Assembly (NCBI GenBank): GCA_030037545.1
Contig: JASHRF010000117.1
Span: 1 to 64,000, forward strand
DNA from: Acidobacteriaceae bacterium
Lineage (GTDB): Bacteria; Acidobacteriota; Terriglobia; Terriglobales; Acidobacteriaceae
Reading direction: 5' to 3'
DNA: 64,000 bases
The notes below the pieces were generated by a model, which was given only the letters and a program-made list of their open reading frames with translations, was not told the origin of the DNA and did not search any database. A program made the translations under genes and the position numbers. Below are positions 46,200-54,587 of this stretch, one piece after another. How positions within the stretch are numbered: position 1 is the first letter of the stretch; each line of letters opens with the position of its first letter.

Positions 46200-47177
46200 A
46201 TGGAAAACGGTGAAATCAACCTAATCGAACTAGCTCAACACTTTAGCGATCCCGAAAAGGCCAGAGAGTATCTCGAAAAGCTCCGCTGGCCGGACGGCCC
46301 AGTCTGTCCGAAGTGTGGCGAGGTCAACAACGCCTACCGGCTCAAGCCAACAGACTCCAAAAAGGACAAGCACGTGCGCCCCGGAGTGTGGAAGTGCGGC
46401 GGGTGCCGGGAGCAGTTCACCGTTACCGTTGGGACGATCTTCGAGGATTCCCATATTCCCTTGAACAAATGGCTGCTAGCCTATCACCTCCTCTGCGCAA
46501 GTAAGAAGGGTATGAGCGCGCATCAGCTTCACCGGATGCTCAAGGTCACGTATCGGAGTGCATGGTTCATGGCTCATCGGATTCGCTACACGATGACCCA
46601 AGAACCGTTGTCATCGAAGCTCGGCGGCATTATCGAAATTGATGAGACCTACATCGGCGGAAAGCCTCGCCATCGCAACGCAGCTGCTGGAACCAACTAC
46701 CGAGGACAGGCGAAAGTGAGTCCGGTGGCGAACAAGGCAGCCGTGGTTGCAGTGTTGCAGCGCGGCGGACGGGTTCAGTCGAAGCATGTGCAGCGCGTGA
46801 CAGCGGAGAACCTGAAGCCTGTTATTGAGGCGAGGATTGCTGAAGATGCGCGGATCATAACCGATAGCTCTACAGTGCTCGGAAGCGTCTTCATGGGTCG
46901 CCAGCACGATCAGGTGAACCACACCCAGAAGGAATATGTTCGCTATGAAGACGGCGTGTGCATCAGCACGAACACCGTCGAAGGATATTTCGGAATCTTG
47001 AAGCGGGGCATTAACGGCGTCTATCACCACGTCGGCCAGCAGCATCTACATCGCTACTTGACGGAGTTCGACTTTCGGTACAACTCTCGCAAAGAGACAG
47101 ATTCCATGAGGACCGTGCAGGCTTTGAAAAGCTCGACGGGAAAGCGTCTGATGCTGCGGGACTCAAAGCAGAATTGA
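46200..47177 (+). CDS. IS1595-family (ISXO2-like) transposase
   Basis: This 325-residue protein has an N-terminal zinc ribbon: CPKCG and later CGGC. The DDE-type core of ISXO2-like transposases follows: EIDETYIGGK, then IITDSST and NTVEGYFGILKRGINGVYHHV. The length is normal and the reading frame is intact. No ribosome-binding site precedes the ATG, and a -10 box lies seven bases away, which suggests a leaderless mRNA. I could not identify terminal inverted repeats or target duplications, so element borders are open. The surrounding sequence is visibly richer in A/T than the flanking core genes. Confidence 0.88.
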   Translation: MENGEINLIELAQHFSDPEKAREYLEKLRWPDGPVCPKCGEVNNAYRLKPTDSKKDKHVRPGVWKCGGCREQFTVTVGTIFEDSHIPLNKWLLAYHLLCASKKGMSAHQLHRMLKVTYRSAWFMAHRIRYTMTQEPLSSKLGGIIEIDETYIGGKPRHRNAAAGTNYRGQAKVSPVANKAAVVAVLQRGGRVQSKHVQRVTAENLKPVIEARIAEDARIITDSSTVLGSVFMGRQHDQVNHTQKEYVRYEDGVCISTNTVEGYFGILKRGINGVYHHVGQQHLHRYLTEFDFRYNSRKETDSMRTVQALKSSTGKRLMLRDSKQN

Positions 47178-47215
47178 GGAGAAAGAAGCAGGATTCTAAG
47201 AAGCCCAGAACGGCA

Positions 47216-47241
47216 AAAGGTCAGCCCGCCAGCTGACCTTT
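47216..47241 (+). terminator. Ten-bp perfect hairpin after the transposase
   Basis: AAAGGTCAGC pairs with GCTGACCTTT over a six-base loop, 38 bp past the transposase stop codon. The U-tract is only the TTT at the stem end, so the terminator call is moderate. Confidence 0.5.
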
Positions 47242-47321
47242 ATGTCTACAATCCGTGTCTTATCGGCTGCCTCGTCCATGATGCCGATCTCGACGTGATT
47301 AGTGTATCATAGGGGGCTGCC

Positions 47322-48200
47322 ATGTCGAACGAACAATTGGATGATCCGGTAATTACGGTTAGGCTCACCAAGGGCCTCGCCGAGCGCAATCGTCTGCCTC
47401 TCGCTGACGTGTTAAGCGTACTTGAGGAGTTGCGACAGATGTTTGCGATTGTCGGGCGGCGCGTACAACGTGCGCGCGGGATGGCCAGTCCGACGGGCGA
47501 TTTTGGGCTGGAAGTGATCGCAGGCGATGGCACTTCCATCTTCAAAAAAGGAAGTGTGGAAATGCCCATTGTGATGACTCAAAACATCGCCACGGGCCTA
47601 GTTGCCGCTCAAGAGGTGCTTTCTACCTTCGGCGCGCTGGAGACCGACGCCGGAGTGCCAGAGCCAAACAGAAACTTGGATCAAAGCCTAATGCGTCGGA
47701 TTTCTCGGATTGCTCGCGTACAGCGCCGCGACAGAACCGAGCTTGAAATCCGGGTTGAGCATCGCGAGTTCACTGCGCCGATTCAAGTCACTTTCGGCCA
47801 CTCTGGAATTGAAACGCTGAAGGCTCTCCAGGTGCCGACGTTTCAAGTCGAGGGAGTTTCTCTTTTCGGCAAACTCGTACAACTCGTTGATTACGACCCG
47901 GAGGATGATCAGAACAAGGGATTCTGGGGCGAACTAATTCTCGGCGAAGGTGACAAGTGGCGAGTGCAATTCAAGCCGCAGGATGCCGACAGTGTGACGC
48001 CGTTATTTCGGAAACAGGTTCAGGTGATTGGAAAGGCAGTTTACTATCGCGTTCAGACTCCCAAGATTGTTGCTGAGTCCATCGTCCTCGATCCTGATCG
48101 GGATTATGAAACGGCTTTCGATGAAATTTTCGGGAGCTACAAGAATGTGTTCAATGCGGACTTTGACACGCTGATGAAACGCAACAACGAGGAAGAGTAG
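47322..48200 (+). CDS. Unrecognised 292-residue protein, first gene of PIN cassette
   Basis: No domain was recognised. It is a soluble, mixed alpha/beta protein. The N terminus (VITVRLTKGLAERNRLPLADVLSVLEELRQMFAIVGRRVQRARG) looks helical, the middle is basic (RRISRIARVQRRDRTELEIRVEHREF), and the end is acidic (MKRNNEEE). AGGGGG lies five bases before the ATG. Its stop codon touches the start of the PIN gene with no gap, so they are translationally coupled. In that position it could be an antitoxin, partner or sensor, but nothing in the sequence proves it. It is by eye less GC-rich than the core genes. Confidence 0.75.
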   Translation: MSNEQLDDPVITVRLTKGLAERNRLPLADVLSVLEELRQMFAIVGRRVQRARGMASPTGDFGLEVIAGDGTSIFKKGSVEMPIVMTQNIATGLVAAQEVLSTFGALETDAGVPEPNRNLDQSLMRRISRIARVQRRDRTELEIRVEHREFTAPIQVTFGHSGIETLKALQVPTFQVEGVSLFGKLVQLVDYDPEDDQNKGFWGELILGEGDKWRVQFKPQDADSVTPLFRKQVQVIGKAVYYRVQTPKIVAESIVLDPDRDYETAFDEIFGSYKNVFNADFDTLMKRNNEEE

Positions 48201-48713
48201 ATGAGCACCTGCTATTTCGACACATCTGTCTTTCTCGCGATCCTCAACGGGGAGGCGACGGCCACAAGTGTCAGAGCACTCCTTCGCGAATTGAAACAGG
48301 AAAAAACGCGAATCTATACGTCGATAATCACCGTACAAGAAGCGTCTGTTCAGGTTTTTCGCGCAGGTGGGCGCCCCGATGAAATGCACGCGCAAGTTGC
48401 AAAGTTGGCACGGATACAGACAATCACGCGCGATATTTCTCTCACGTCGGCTCGCCTTGAGGCAGAGATAATCCGAAATCTGCGCCCACAGGAACTAACC
48501 GAAGAGGAAAGAGTTGGCCAAAACAGGCACAGGAAGTGGGACTGCTTTCACATCGCCACCGCAATCGAATTGGGGTGCACGGAGCTATACACACTCGACG
48601 GGAAGATGATTAACAGAAAGGCTCATCTCAATCTGTCGAGTCCTGCCTTTCTGCATCCAATACCGCGACGGATCACGCTTTTCGATCCGACACAGCCCGG
48701 TCTGGTTAACTGA
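48201..48713 (+). CDS. PIN-domain ribonuclease
   Basis: This 170-residue protein has the PIN acidic set: D7 in YFDTSVFLAIL, E47 in TVQEASVQ, D114 in WDCFHIATAIELG and D133 in YTLDGKM. The order and spacing match metal-dependent PIN nucleases such as VapC-type toxins, but the protein is longer than typical VapC and its upstream partner is unlike a known antitoxin. Start ATG follows the previous TAG directly; GAGGAAGAG at the end of the upstream gene can serve as ribosome site. Likely an RNase within a small accessory operon. Confidence 0.82.
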   Translation: MSTCYFDTSVFLAILNGEATATSVRALLRELKQEKTRIYTSIITVQEASVQVFRAGGRPDEMHAQVAKLARIQTITRDISLTSARLEAEIIRNLRPQELTEEERVGQNRHRKWDCFHIATAIELGCTELYTLDGKMINRKAHLNLSSPAFLHPIPRRITLFDPTQPGLVN

Positions 48714-48720
48714 GGGAACC

Positions 48721-48897
48721 ATGGCAAAGAGAAGGCTTGGAGTAAGCACCACCCCGAAGCCGATCCCGCACATCCCGCTTCCATTTGAGGAAGTGATGAG
48801 GGACGTGCTCAAGGTGAAGCCGCCGGAGAAACCACCCTCGCGGCCCCGGAAACAAAAGCGCCGGAAAAGCCAAAAGCCGCCAGTGAAAGCAGCCTAG
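48721..48897 (+). CDS. 58-residue basic Pro/Lys-rich small protein
   Basis: The frame starts MAKRRLGVSTTPKPIPH, then IPLPFEEVMRDVLKVKPPEKP, and ends in a Lys/Arg/Pro-rich tail (RPRKQKRRKSQKPP). GAGGGA lies just before the ATG, seven bases after the PIN stop codon. The central FEEVMRDVLKVKPPEKP block resembles short widespread proteins with a conserved acidic helix before a PP-x-KP tail. The charge suggests RNA or DNA contact. No function known. Confidence 0.65.
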   Translation: MAKRRLGVSTTPKPIPHIPLPFEEVMRDVLKVKPPEKPPSRPRKQKRRKSQKPPVKAA

Positions 48898-48898
48898 A

Positions 48899-49108
48899 GT
48901 GAAGGCGTACCTTTGCTTGATTGTGGCGGCCTTGTGGGTCGTATTGGCAATCTTTGTTTGGCGGAACGGATTTGCTATCGCCGCGCGGAAAGGCACCATC
49001 GACCCAGCGACTCTCATGCTCATCGTCCGAGTCGCATTCCCGACAATCTTATTCGGCTGGATAGTCCCCGCTGCATTAGGGCTTTGGTTTCTCCTTAAGA
49101 AGAGGTAG
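48899..49108 (+). CDS. 69-residue two-helix membrane protein
   Basis: The GTG start is one base after the preceding stop codon. The protein has two hydrophobic helices (about 3-20 and 43-65) and ends LLKKR. It is the last gene of the tight run that starts at 47322. No known family recognised. The GTG start and lack of a separate ribosome site fit translational coupling. Confidence 0.6.
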   Translation: MKAYLCLIVAALWVVLAIFVWRNGFAIAARKGTIDPATLMLIVRVAFPTILFGWIVPAALGLWFLLKKR

Positions 49109-49220
49109 TTGGGTTTGTCAAAGACATAATGTCGAGTGTTATTTACATTTCGCGCCAAATCAGGCTGGGCTTGGCGGCGGCTGCAATTAGAATTCGAAGA
49201 GCGCCGCTGGAGCCAACCGC

Positions 49221-50162
49221 ATGAGCGAGAACGCCCCATCATCCCTACGCATTCTGATTCTCGGCGCGGCCGGCCAGGTAGGACGCGAGCTCCAGCGCAG
49301 CTTTACCGGCTCCGGTTCCATCATTACCGCTGCCGGGCGCGAAACTGTCGATCTTTCCAATCGCGAGCAGGTGCGTGCGCTGGTCGCGCGCGTCGCCCCG
49401 GATGTGCTTCTCAATGCGGCAGCCTACACGGCGGTCGATCGCGCCGAGTCGGAGCCGGAGCTGGCCCACGCTGTCAACGCCGAGGCGCCGCGCGTGCTGG
49501 CTGAGGAAGCGCGTGCGCGCAATGCGCTGCTCGTCCACTATTCCACGGATTACGTTTTCAACGGCAGCAAGCGCGAGCCGTGGATTGAGGAAGACGCGCC
49601 CCATCCGCTCAACATTTACGGTGCGTCGAAGCTGGCCGGCGAGCAGGCGATCCAAGCCGCTGGCGGACAATACCTGATCTTCCGCACCAGTTGGGTCTAC
49701 GCGGCGGAGGGCAAGAATTTTCTGCTGACCATGCTGCGTCTGGCCCGCGAACGCGAAAAGCTTTTGATTGTGAATGACCAGTTTGGCGCGCCCACCACAG
49801 CCGTGGAGCTGGCCCGGGCCACGCGAGCGATTGTGGATGGAGTTCTGGCAAGTCGGTATGGAGAGGCGCACGATTGGGCCGGCCTTTACCACATGAGCTG
49901 CGCGGGCGAGACTTCGTGGTTCGGTTTTGCGCAGGCGATCTTCGCGCGAGCCGAAGTGCTGGGCGTGAAGACGCCGGAGCTGGTGCCGATTCCCAGCGTG
50001 GAGTTCCCTACGCCGGCCACACGGCCGCGGAATTCGGTGCTTTCGAACGAAAAGCTCGCCGCGCGATTTGGCGTGCGGCTGGCGCCTTGGGGCGATGCGC
50101 TCGATGGCATGATGCAAACGCTCAACGCCGGCGCGGCCGTACACGTTCCCATTCAAAAATGA
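49221..50162 (+). CDS. rmlD: dTDP-4-dehydrorhamnose reductase
   Basis: This 313-residue extended short-chain dehydrogenase has G15-A-A-G-x2-G21 for cofactor binding. The catalytic Y133-x3-K137 lies in NIYGASKLAGE, preceded by a STDYVFNG block typical of RmlD. It reduces dTDP-4-dehydro-L-rhamnose to dTDP-L-rhamnose with NAD(P)H for surface polysaccharide. The other rml genes (A, B, C) are not in this window. The ATG at 49221 gives normal length. A rhamnose supply fits the capsule and glycan genes in the same window. Confidence 0.9.
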   Translation: MSENAPSSLRILILGAAGQVGRELQRSFTGSGSIITAAGRETVDLSNREQVRALVARVAPDVLLNAAAYTAVDRAESEPELAHAVNAEAPRVLAEEARARNALLVHYSTDYVFNGSKREPWIEEDAPHPLNIYGASKLAGEQAIQAAGGQYLIFRTSWVYAAEGKNFLLTMLRLAREREKLLIVNDQFGAPTTAVELARATRAIVDGVLASRYGEAHDWAGLYHMSCAGETSWFGFAQAIFARAEVLGVKTPELVPIPSVEFPTPATRPRNSVLSNEKLAARFGVRLAPWGDALDGMMQTLNAGAAVHVPIQK

Positions 50163-50315
50163 GTACGCCCCTTGTATTCCTGCTGGATTTGTCGCCGCTC
50201 GGATTTTTCAGGACCCCGAAGAAACCAGAACTACAGCGAATCTGTTTTCGTCCCGGAAAAACCGGGCACGGCCAGAAACGGCATACGAGGGCGTGACGGT
50301 ATGGCGCGTCGCCGG

Positions 50316-50876
50316 CTACGCCCGGCTCAGGTAAGCGCCTTCGCTGGTATCCACGCGAATCTTCTCGCCCTCGTTGATGAACGGAGGCACTTGAACCACC
50401 AGCCCGGTTTCGGTCTTGGCCGGCTTGGTCACGCTCGACGCGGTAGCCGACTTCAGCCCCGGCTCCGTCTCCACCACCTGCAGATCGACCGTCTGCGGCA
50501 GCTCGATGCCCACCGGCTGGCCGTCGAAGTAGCTCACCTTGATCTGCAGATTCGGCGTCAGATACTCGATGGCGTCGCCCAGCGTGGAGCTCTTCAGCAC
50601 CGTTTGTTCGTAGTCCACCGGGTTCATGAAGTAGTAATCGTCGCCGTCAGCGTATAGGAACTCCATGGGCACTTCGTCCACCACCACCTTCTCAATGGCG
50701 TCGGCGGAGCGAAAGCGGTGCTCGAACATGGCGCCGGATTTCAGGTTGCGCAGCTTGGCCTGGATGAAGGCGCGCAGGTTGCCGGGCGTGCGGTGCTCCA
50801 CCTTGAAGACCAGGTGCAATTGGTCGTTGTGCTTGATGATCATGCCCGGACGTAACTGGGTGGCGGGAATCGCCAT
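50316..50876 (-). CDS. efp: Elongation factor P
   Basis: This 186-residue three-domain EF-P (KOW-like, OB and C-terminal domains) begins MAIPATQLRPGMIIKHNDQLHLVF. EF-P rescues ribosomes stalled at polyproline. The tip of the first domain reads HRTPGNLRAF, so the residue normally modified (Lys 34 in E. coli numbering) is Asn 33 here. The start at 50874-50876 gives the family length; GAGGAG lies about 13 bases upstream. Minus strand, convergent with rmlD. Confidence 0.95.
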   Translation of the reverse strand: MAIPATQLRPGMIIKHNDQLHLVFKVEHRTPGNLRAFIQAKLRNLKSGAMFEHRFRSADAIEKVVVDEVPMEFLYADGDDYYFMNPVDYEQTVLKSSTLGDAIEYLTPNLQIKVSYFDGQPVGIELPQTVDLQVVETEPGLKSATASSVTKPAKTETGLVVQVPPFINEGEKIRVDTSEGAYLSRA

Positions 50877-51065
50877 AATTTTTTTGATGCTCCTCGCGGG
50901 TTTGCGCGCTCTGGGCGCAAAGGATTCCGGCTCTTGGCCTCTCTTTTGATTGTAGCCGACCGTGAGTAGAGCGACTTGAGAGCCGTGCCAGTCGTCCCGC
51001 TGGCTGGCAGCCAGCCACGCGCCATCATTGCACGGCTCACCAAAGGGGACGGGCCTCGGCCAGTG

Positions 51066-51134
51066 AAGGGTACGGGTTTGAACCCGTACATAAAACTCAC
51101 ACAAACCGATCCGGGCTTGAGCCCCTGAGGGAAT
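51066..51134. repeat. REP-like double-hairpin repeat
   Basis: GTACGGGTTTGAACCCGTAC (51070-51089) is a perfect 20-bp palindrome, followed by CCGGGCTTGAGCCCCTGAGGG (51111-51131). The order hairpin, hairpin, TGAGGG matches the other elements of the family. It lies in the efp-HIT gap. Confidence 0.6.
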
Positions 51135-51149
51135 ATGCGTCTGGATCTG

Positions 51150-51719
51150 CTATTTCAGTTCCGCAAACGCCGCGCGCAACCGCTGCCACGTAGTTTCCAG
51201 ATCCTCCGGCAGCACGCGTGTTTCGGCCACGGTAGTGATGAAGCTGGTGTCGCCCACCCAGCGCGGCATGGCGTGCAGATGGATATGGCCGGCCACGCCG
51301 GCGCCGGCCGACTGGCCCACGTTCATGCCGAAGTTGAACCCGTGCGGCGCGTAGGCGCGGTCCAGGGCGCGCTCCGTGCGCTGCGCGAGCGCCGTCATCT
51401 CGTGCGCGGCATCCGCGGGCAGGCCGGCAAATCGGTCCAGGTGCGCGTACGGAACAATCATCACGTGGCCTGAGGTGTAAGGGAAGGCGTTAAGGCAGAT
51501 AAAGTTGTGCTGCGCGCGCAGTACCAGTCCGCCGGCGCTCTCCGCCTGTTCGGCGCTCATTCCGTTTTTGATGGCGTAATCGATGGCGGCAATCAGGTTG
51601 CAGAACACGCAGCCCAGGTCGCCCCGCCACGACTCCAGTCCCTTGGGAACGCCGGCCCGCGCGGCCGTCTCCGCCGAGGTGACATACGCAAAGCGCCAGG
51701 GAGTCCAGAGTTGATCCAT
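51150..51719 (-). CDS. HIT-family nucleotide hydrolase/phosphorylase
   Basis: This 189-residue protein has the histidine triad H145-x-H147-x-H149 (GHIHLHAMPRW). It also has an N-terminal zinc-type CVFC pair (C37, C40) and the VMIVPYAHLDRFAGL segment typical of Ap4A-phosphorylase-like HIT proteins. Such enzymes act on dinucleoside polyphosphates or nucleotidyl conjugates. The ATG at 51717-51719 gives normal length. It is in a same-strand pair with efp, separated by a REP-like repeat. Confidence 0.9.
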   Translation of the reverse strand: MDQLWTPWRFAYVTSAETAARAGVPKGLESWRGDLGCVFCNLIAAIDYAIKNGMSAEQAESAGGLVLRAQHNFICLNAFPYTSGHVMIVPYAHLDRFAGLPADAAHEMTALAQRTERALDRAYAPHGFNFGMNVGQSAGAGVAGHIHLHAMPRWVGDTSFITTVAETRVLPEDLETTWQRLRAAFAELK

Positions 51720-51809
51720 GCGTCCTATCCGCTCACTTCAGTCCATCCGCTTCAGTATAGAGTGGCTCGGTGCTCTCGCAGCTTACCGCGCAACCCCAAA
51801 GCGGCTGAG

Positions 51810-51905
51810 CTAAAGATACGTCTGCGCCATGCGCTGCCACGTAGGCCAGTCGTGCGCCCCATGCTGCGCTTCCTGTTCCCAGCCGCGCACTCCGCGAACC
51901 CATGG
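51810..51905 (-). pseudogene. C-terminal remnant of an esterase-like gene
   Basis: The minus-strand frame ends VRGWEQEAQHGAHDWPTWQ then RMAQTYL and stop. GAHDWPTWQ resembles the catalytic-His GGHDWxxW segment at the end of S-formylglutathione-hydrolase/FrsA-type esterases. Upstream there is no matching body, and a hairpin-repeat fragment lies just beyond. This is probably a decayed gene end. Confidence 0.4.
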
Positions 51906-51912
51906 CCCGCAT

Positions 51913-51990
51913 CTCGAAGCTGTAGCGCCGGTCTCTAGCCCCTGAGGAATCTCGATCAATCCATGCGGAACCGTTTTTGAAGCACTCGCG
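51913..51990. repeat. Fragment of the hairpin repeat family
   Basis: GGTCTCTAGCCCCTGAGGAATC followed by CCGTTTTTGAAGCACTCGCG resembles the right half of the element at 33127. It is a degenerate piece. The rest of the 51720-52179 gap has no supported gene. Confidence 0.4.
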
Positions 51991-52179
51991 ACGGCGTCCA
52001 GCCTGTCTCGCTGCCACATTCTGCCCATCCAGCCTCTCGGCTCTTTTATGCTGGAGATGAGCGGCGCTGGCAGAATCTGCCTCCGCCTCAAAAAACAGGA
52101 TTGCGGTCTTTATCGAGGATCTGCCGCGAGAACCAGAAAGTTCCGCACCCGCGCAGACCCGGGAAAGGATACCCGGGCG

Positions 52180-53475
52180 ATGTCGGAATCGCTTCAGCTT
52201 CGCAAAAGGGCCATTTTCGACGAGCTGTTTCAGGGCTACGCAGGTCCTCCATTTGCTGTCCGCCTCTGGAACGGCGCGCAATGGACCTCGCCTGGCAGCT
52301 CGCCGCCTGCCTGCACCCTGGTGGTCAAGGAGCCCGGCGTTCTCACCGCGCTCTTCGCTGCGCCCAACGAAATCACTCTGGGCGAAGCCTTCATCCACGA
52401 GCGGCTCGACGTGGAAGGCGACCTCTTCTCTGCCTTCGCCATCGCCGAGCATGTTTTCAATCGCCCGCACCGCCTGCGCCACCAGATAGCGCAGCGGTTG
52501 GCAGGCGCGCTCTTCGGAGCTGGGAAGTTCATCAAGCTCGGCGCTGCCGGCTCGCGTCGCCGCGATAGCGCTTCCATCGCTTACCATTACGACCAGCCCG
52601 TCGACTTTTTCGAGCCCTGGCTGGGTCGCACCCTGGCTTACTCCTGCGCCTATTTCCGGTTCCCCGGCCAATCGCTCGACCAGGCCCAGGAGCAGAAGCT
52701 CGAACTGGTGTGCACCAAGCTGCGCCTCCAGCCCGGCGAGCGCTTTCTCGATATCGGCTGCGGCTGGGGCAGCCTGCCGCTCCACGCCGCGCAGCGCCAT
52801 CGCGCGCTGGCCCACGGCATCACGCTCAGCCGCCAGCAGGCCGAAACCGCTCAGCGGCGCATTCAAAATTTGGGACTCGACCGCTGCTGTTCGGTCGAGC
52901 TCTGCGACTACCGCGACTTGGAGCGCAGGGGCCAGACATTCGACAAGATCGCCAGTGTCGGAATGTTCGAGCATGTGGGATTGAAGAACCTGCCCGTTTA
53001 TTTCGGCATTGCTTTTCGGCTGCTGAGACCCGGCGGCATGATGCTCAACCACGGCATTGCGCGCGCCTCCGCGGCCCCGGTGCCACGCCAATCCTTTATC
53101 AGCCGCTATGTCTTTCCCGACGGCAAGCTGGTCACTCTGCCCCAGGCAATCCTCGCGGCAGAACAGCAAGGCCTGGAAGTGCGCGACGTGGAAAATTTGC
53201 GCGAGCACTACGAGCTCACCCTGCGCTGCTGGGTAGCGGGCCTGCGCGCCCATCGAGATGCGCTGCTGCGCCTTGTCCCAAAAACCACCTATCGCATCTG
53301 GTTGCTCTACATGGCCGGCTCGGCCGCAGCCTTCCGGCGCAGCGATATCGCCGTCTACCAGGTGCTGCTCAGCCGTCCCAACCGCGGCGCTTCCCGCCTC
53401 CCGCTCACCCGCGAAGATTGGTATGCCGGACAAACGGCAGCTCTGGCTAGTTCCGTTTCAGATGAGCCGCATTGA
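52180..53475 (+). CDS. cfa: Cyclopropane-fatty-acyl-phospholipid synthase-like methyltransferase
   Basis: This 431-residue protein has an N-terminal non-catalytic domain. The SAM-dependent core follows: FLDIGCGWGSLPLHAAQRH (motif at 190-197), AETAQRRI, then KIASVGMFEHVGLKNLPVYF and NHGIARA, which match Cfa enzymes that cyclopropanate unsaturated acyl chains. The catalytic-region Cys/Glu/His/Tyr positions cannot be fully checked by eye. AAAGGA lies ten bases before the chosen ATG (52180); a longer frame from 52048 runs into repeat DNA. A large antisense frame over this gene is a shadow. Confidence 0.85.
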   Translation: MSESLQLRKRAIFDELFQGYAGPPFAVRLWNGAQWTSPGSSPPACTLVVKEPGVLTALFAAPNEITLGEAFIHERLDVEGDLFSAFAIAEHVFNRPHRLRHQIAQRLAGALFGAGKFIKLGAAGSRRRDSASIAYHYDQPVDFFEPWLGRTLAYSCAYFRFPGQSLDQAQEQKLELVCTKLRLQPGERFLDIGCGWGSLPLHAAQRHRALAHGITLSRQQAETAQRRIQNLGLDRCCSVELCDYRDLERRGQTFDKIASVGMFEHVGLKNLPVYFGIAFRLLRPGGMMLNHGIARASAAPVPRQSFISRYVFPDGKLVTLPQAILAAEQQGLEVRDVENLREHYELTLRCWVAGLRAHRDALLRLVPKTTYRIWLLYMAGSAAAFRRSDIAVYQVLLSRPNRGASRLPLTREDWYAGQTAALASSVSDEPH

Positions 53476-53519
53476 ATTAGATTGGAAGCTGCGGAACCAC
53501 CAGCAGATTCGGAGCCATC

Positions 53520-53891
53520 TTGCCATCTCCCGGAACCGGAGCCGACATTTCGGAGCGCGATGCCGCCGACCTGCTCCACAAGCTCATTACCGAGCAGAGC
53601 CGCGTGCAGGCTCTGCTTCTCGCTCACGACTCGCTGGCGGCAGGCCTCGTCGGCCGCGTCTTCATCGGGCCGGATCGCCTGGTCTGGGTTCGCCGCGGTG
53701 AGGACCGCTCCGAGCCGTTCCTGCGCTTCGACCCGGCCGCGGCCGTGGGATTCAAATACGGCGACACCCGCGCCTTCCCCAACATTCCCATCCCCGGCGA
53801 CCTGCGTCTGGCCTCGGCGCTCATCTTTATTTTCCCCGGCCAGACCCAGATGGCGCTCTTCGAAATCGCCGAGCAACAGGGAGCAAGCTAG
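53520..53891 (+). CDS. Unrecognised 123-residue protein
   Basis: The frame starts with TTG at 53520, and GGAG lies five bases upstream. It is soluble, with an N-terminal helix (ISERDAADLLHKLITEQSRVQALLLAHDSL) and a beta-rich second half (LVGRVFIGPDRLVWVRR...SALIFIFPGQTQMALFEIAEQ). No known domain was recognised. It is 44 bp downstream of cfa on the same strand and might be cotranscribed. Codon use resembles its neighbours, so I judge it real. Confidence 0.6.
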   Translation: MPSPGTGADISERDAADLLHKLITEQSRVQALLLAHDSLAAGLVGRVFIGPDRLVWVRRGEDRSEPFLRFDPAAAVGFKYGDTRAFPNIPIPGDLRLASALIFIFPGQTQMALFEIAEQQGAS

Positions 53892-53956
53892 CGGGCTGTA
53901 TGGCATTTCGTTCCTCGGCTGCATCTCAATCCAGAACCGGTCCCTGCCTTCCCCAT

Positions 53957-53986
53957 TTGCCTCAAACCCTCAATTTCGGCGATACT
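53957..53986 (+). promoter_or_regulatory. Possible sigma-70 promoter for the rpsP operon
   Basis: TTGCCT at 53957-53962, an 18-base spacer and GATACT at 53981-53986 are four-of-six matches at each box. The position, about 155 bp upstream of rpsP, fits a ribosomal-protein promoter, but the boxes are weak. Confidence 0.25.
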
Positions 53987-54142
53987 TGAATCGTTGAGTC
54001 TTGCGACCGGGCGGGTGCGTGTGCCGTTTGGTGTGCGTATATCAGGCCTTTCGTTTGGCCGGAGCCGCCGCGACGGCGCCGCACCGGTTCTCCCTCAAAA
54101 AGACTTCCAACAGAGCCGAAGTTTGAAAGGAATCGTATTGCC

Positions 54143-54439
54143 GTGGTCATGATTCGCCTGGCGCGCATTGGCGCCCGCAAGCAGCCCTATTACCGCATCG
54201 TGGTCATTGAGAAGGACCGCGCCCGCAATGGCCGTTCCATCGAGGTGGTGGGAACCTACAATCCCCGCACCAGCCCCGCCAGCGTCGACCTGAAGCATGA
54301 GCGCATCGCCTACTGGCGCCGCATGGGTGCGCAAATGACCCCCACGGTCGAAAAGCTGCTCAAGAACCACCCCGCGCCGGCTGCCGGTGAGCCTGCCGGC
54401 GAGACCGCCGCCGACACCCCCGGCAGCGCTGCTGCCTGA
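54143..54439 (+). CDS. rpsP: 30S ribosomal protein S16
   Basis: This protein of up to 98 residues carries MIRLARIGARKQPYYRIVVIEKDRARNGRSIEVVGTYNPRT, a clear bS16 signature, and a Pro/Ala-rich C-terminal tail. AAGGA lies 11 bases before the GTG at 54143; the ATG two codons later (54149) is also possible. S16 helps assemble the 30S 5' domain. It is the first gene of the run rpsP-khpA-rimM. Confidence 0.95.
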   Translation: MVMIRLARIGARKQPYYRIVVIEKDRARNGRSIEVVGTYNPRTSPASVDLKHERIAYWRRMGAQMTPTVEKLLKNHPAPAAGEPAGETAADTPGSAAA

Positions 54440-54587
54440 CCGCTGCTTTCCGTTCCAATTCCGGCAGCAGACCGCGCACGGATCGCCGGCCGCCCTTTGT
54501 GACGATTGACTGTAGCGGCGGGCGCAGGCTGTGATACTATTCGCGCACAGACCTAACTCCAACCAGGAACGTGGTCAAGGTAAGAAC

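Larger units (their letters stand above)
46200..47241 (+). mobile_element. IS1595-type insertion sequence (borders not resolved)
   Basis: One complete transposase gene followed by a hairpin defines the core of the element. Neither terminal inverted repeats nor an eight-base target duplication could be seen by eye, so the ends given are those of the gene and hairpin only. Confidence 0.5.

Noticed and set aside
51733-53433. A 566-codon open frame on the minus strand over cfa
   Set aside because: It is a shadow of the plus-strand cfa, which shows clear methyltransferase motifs; the antisense product has no recognisable domain.
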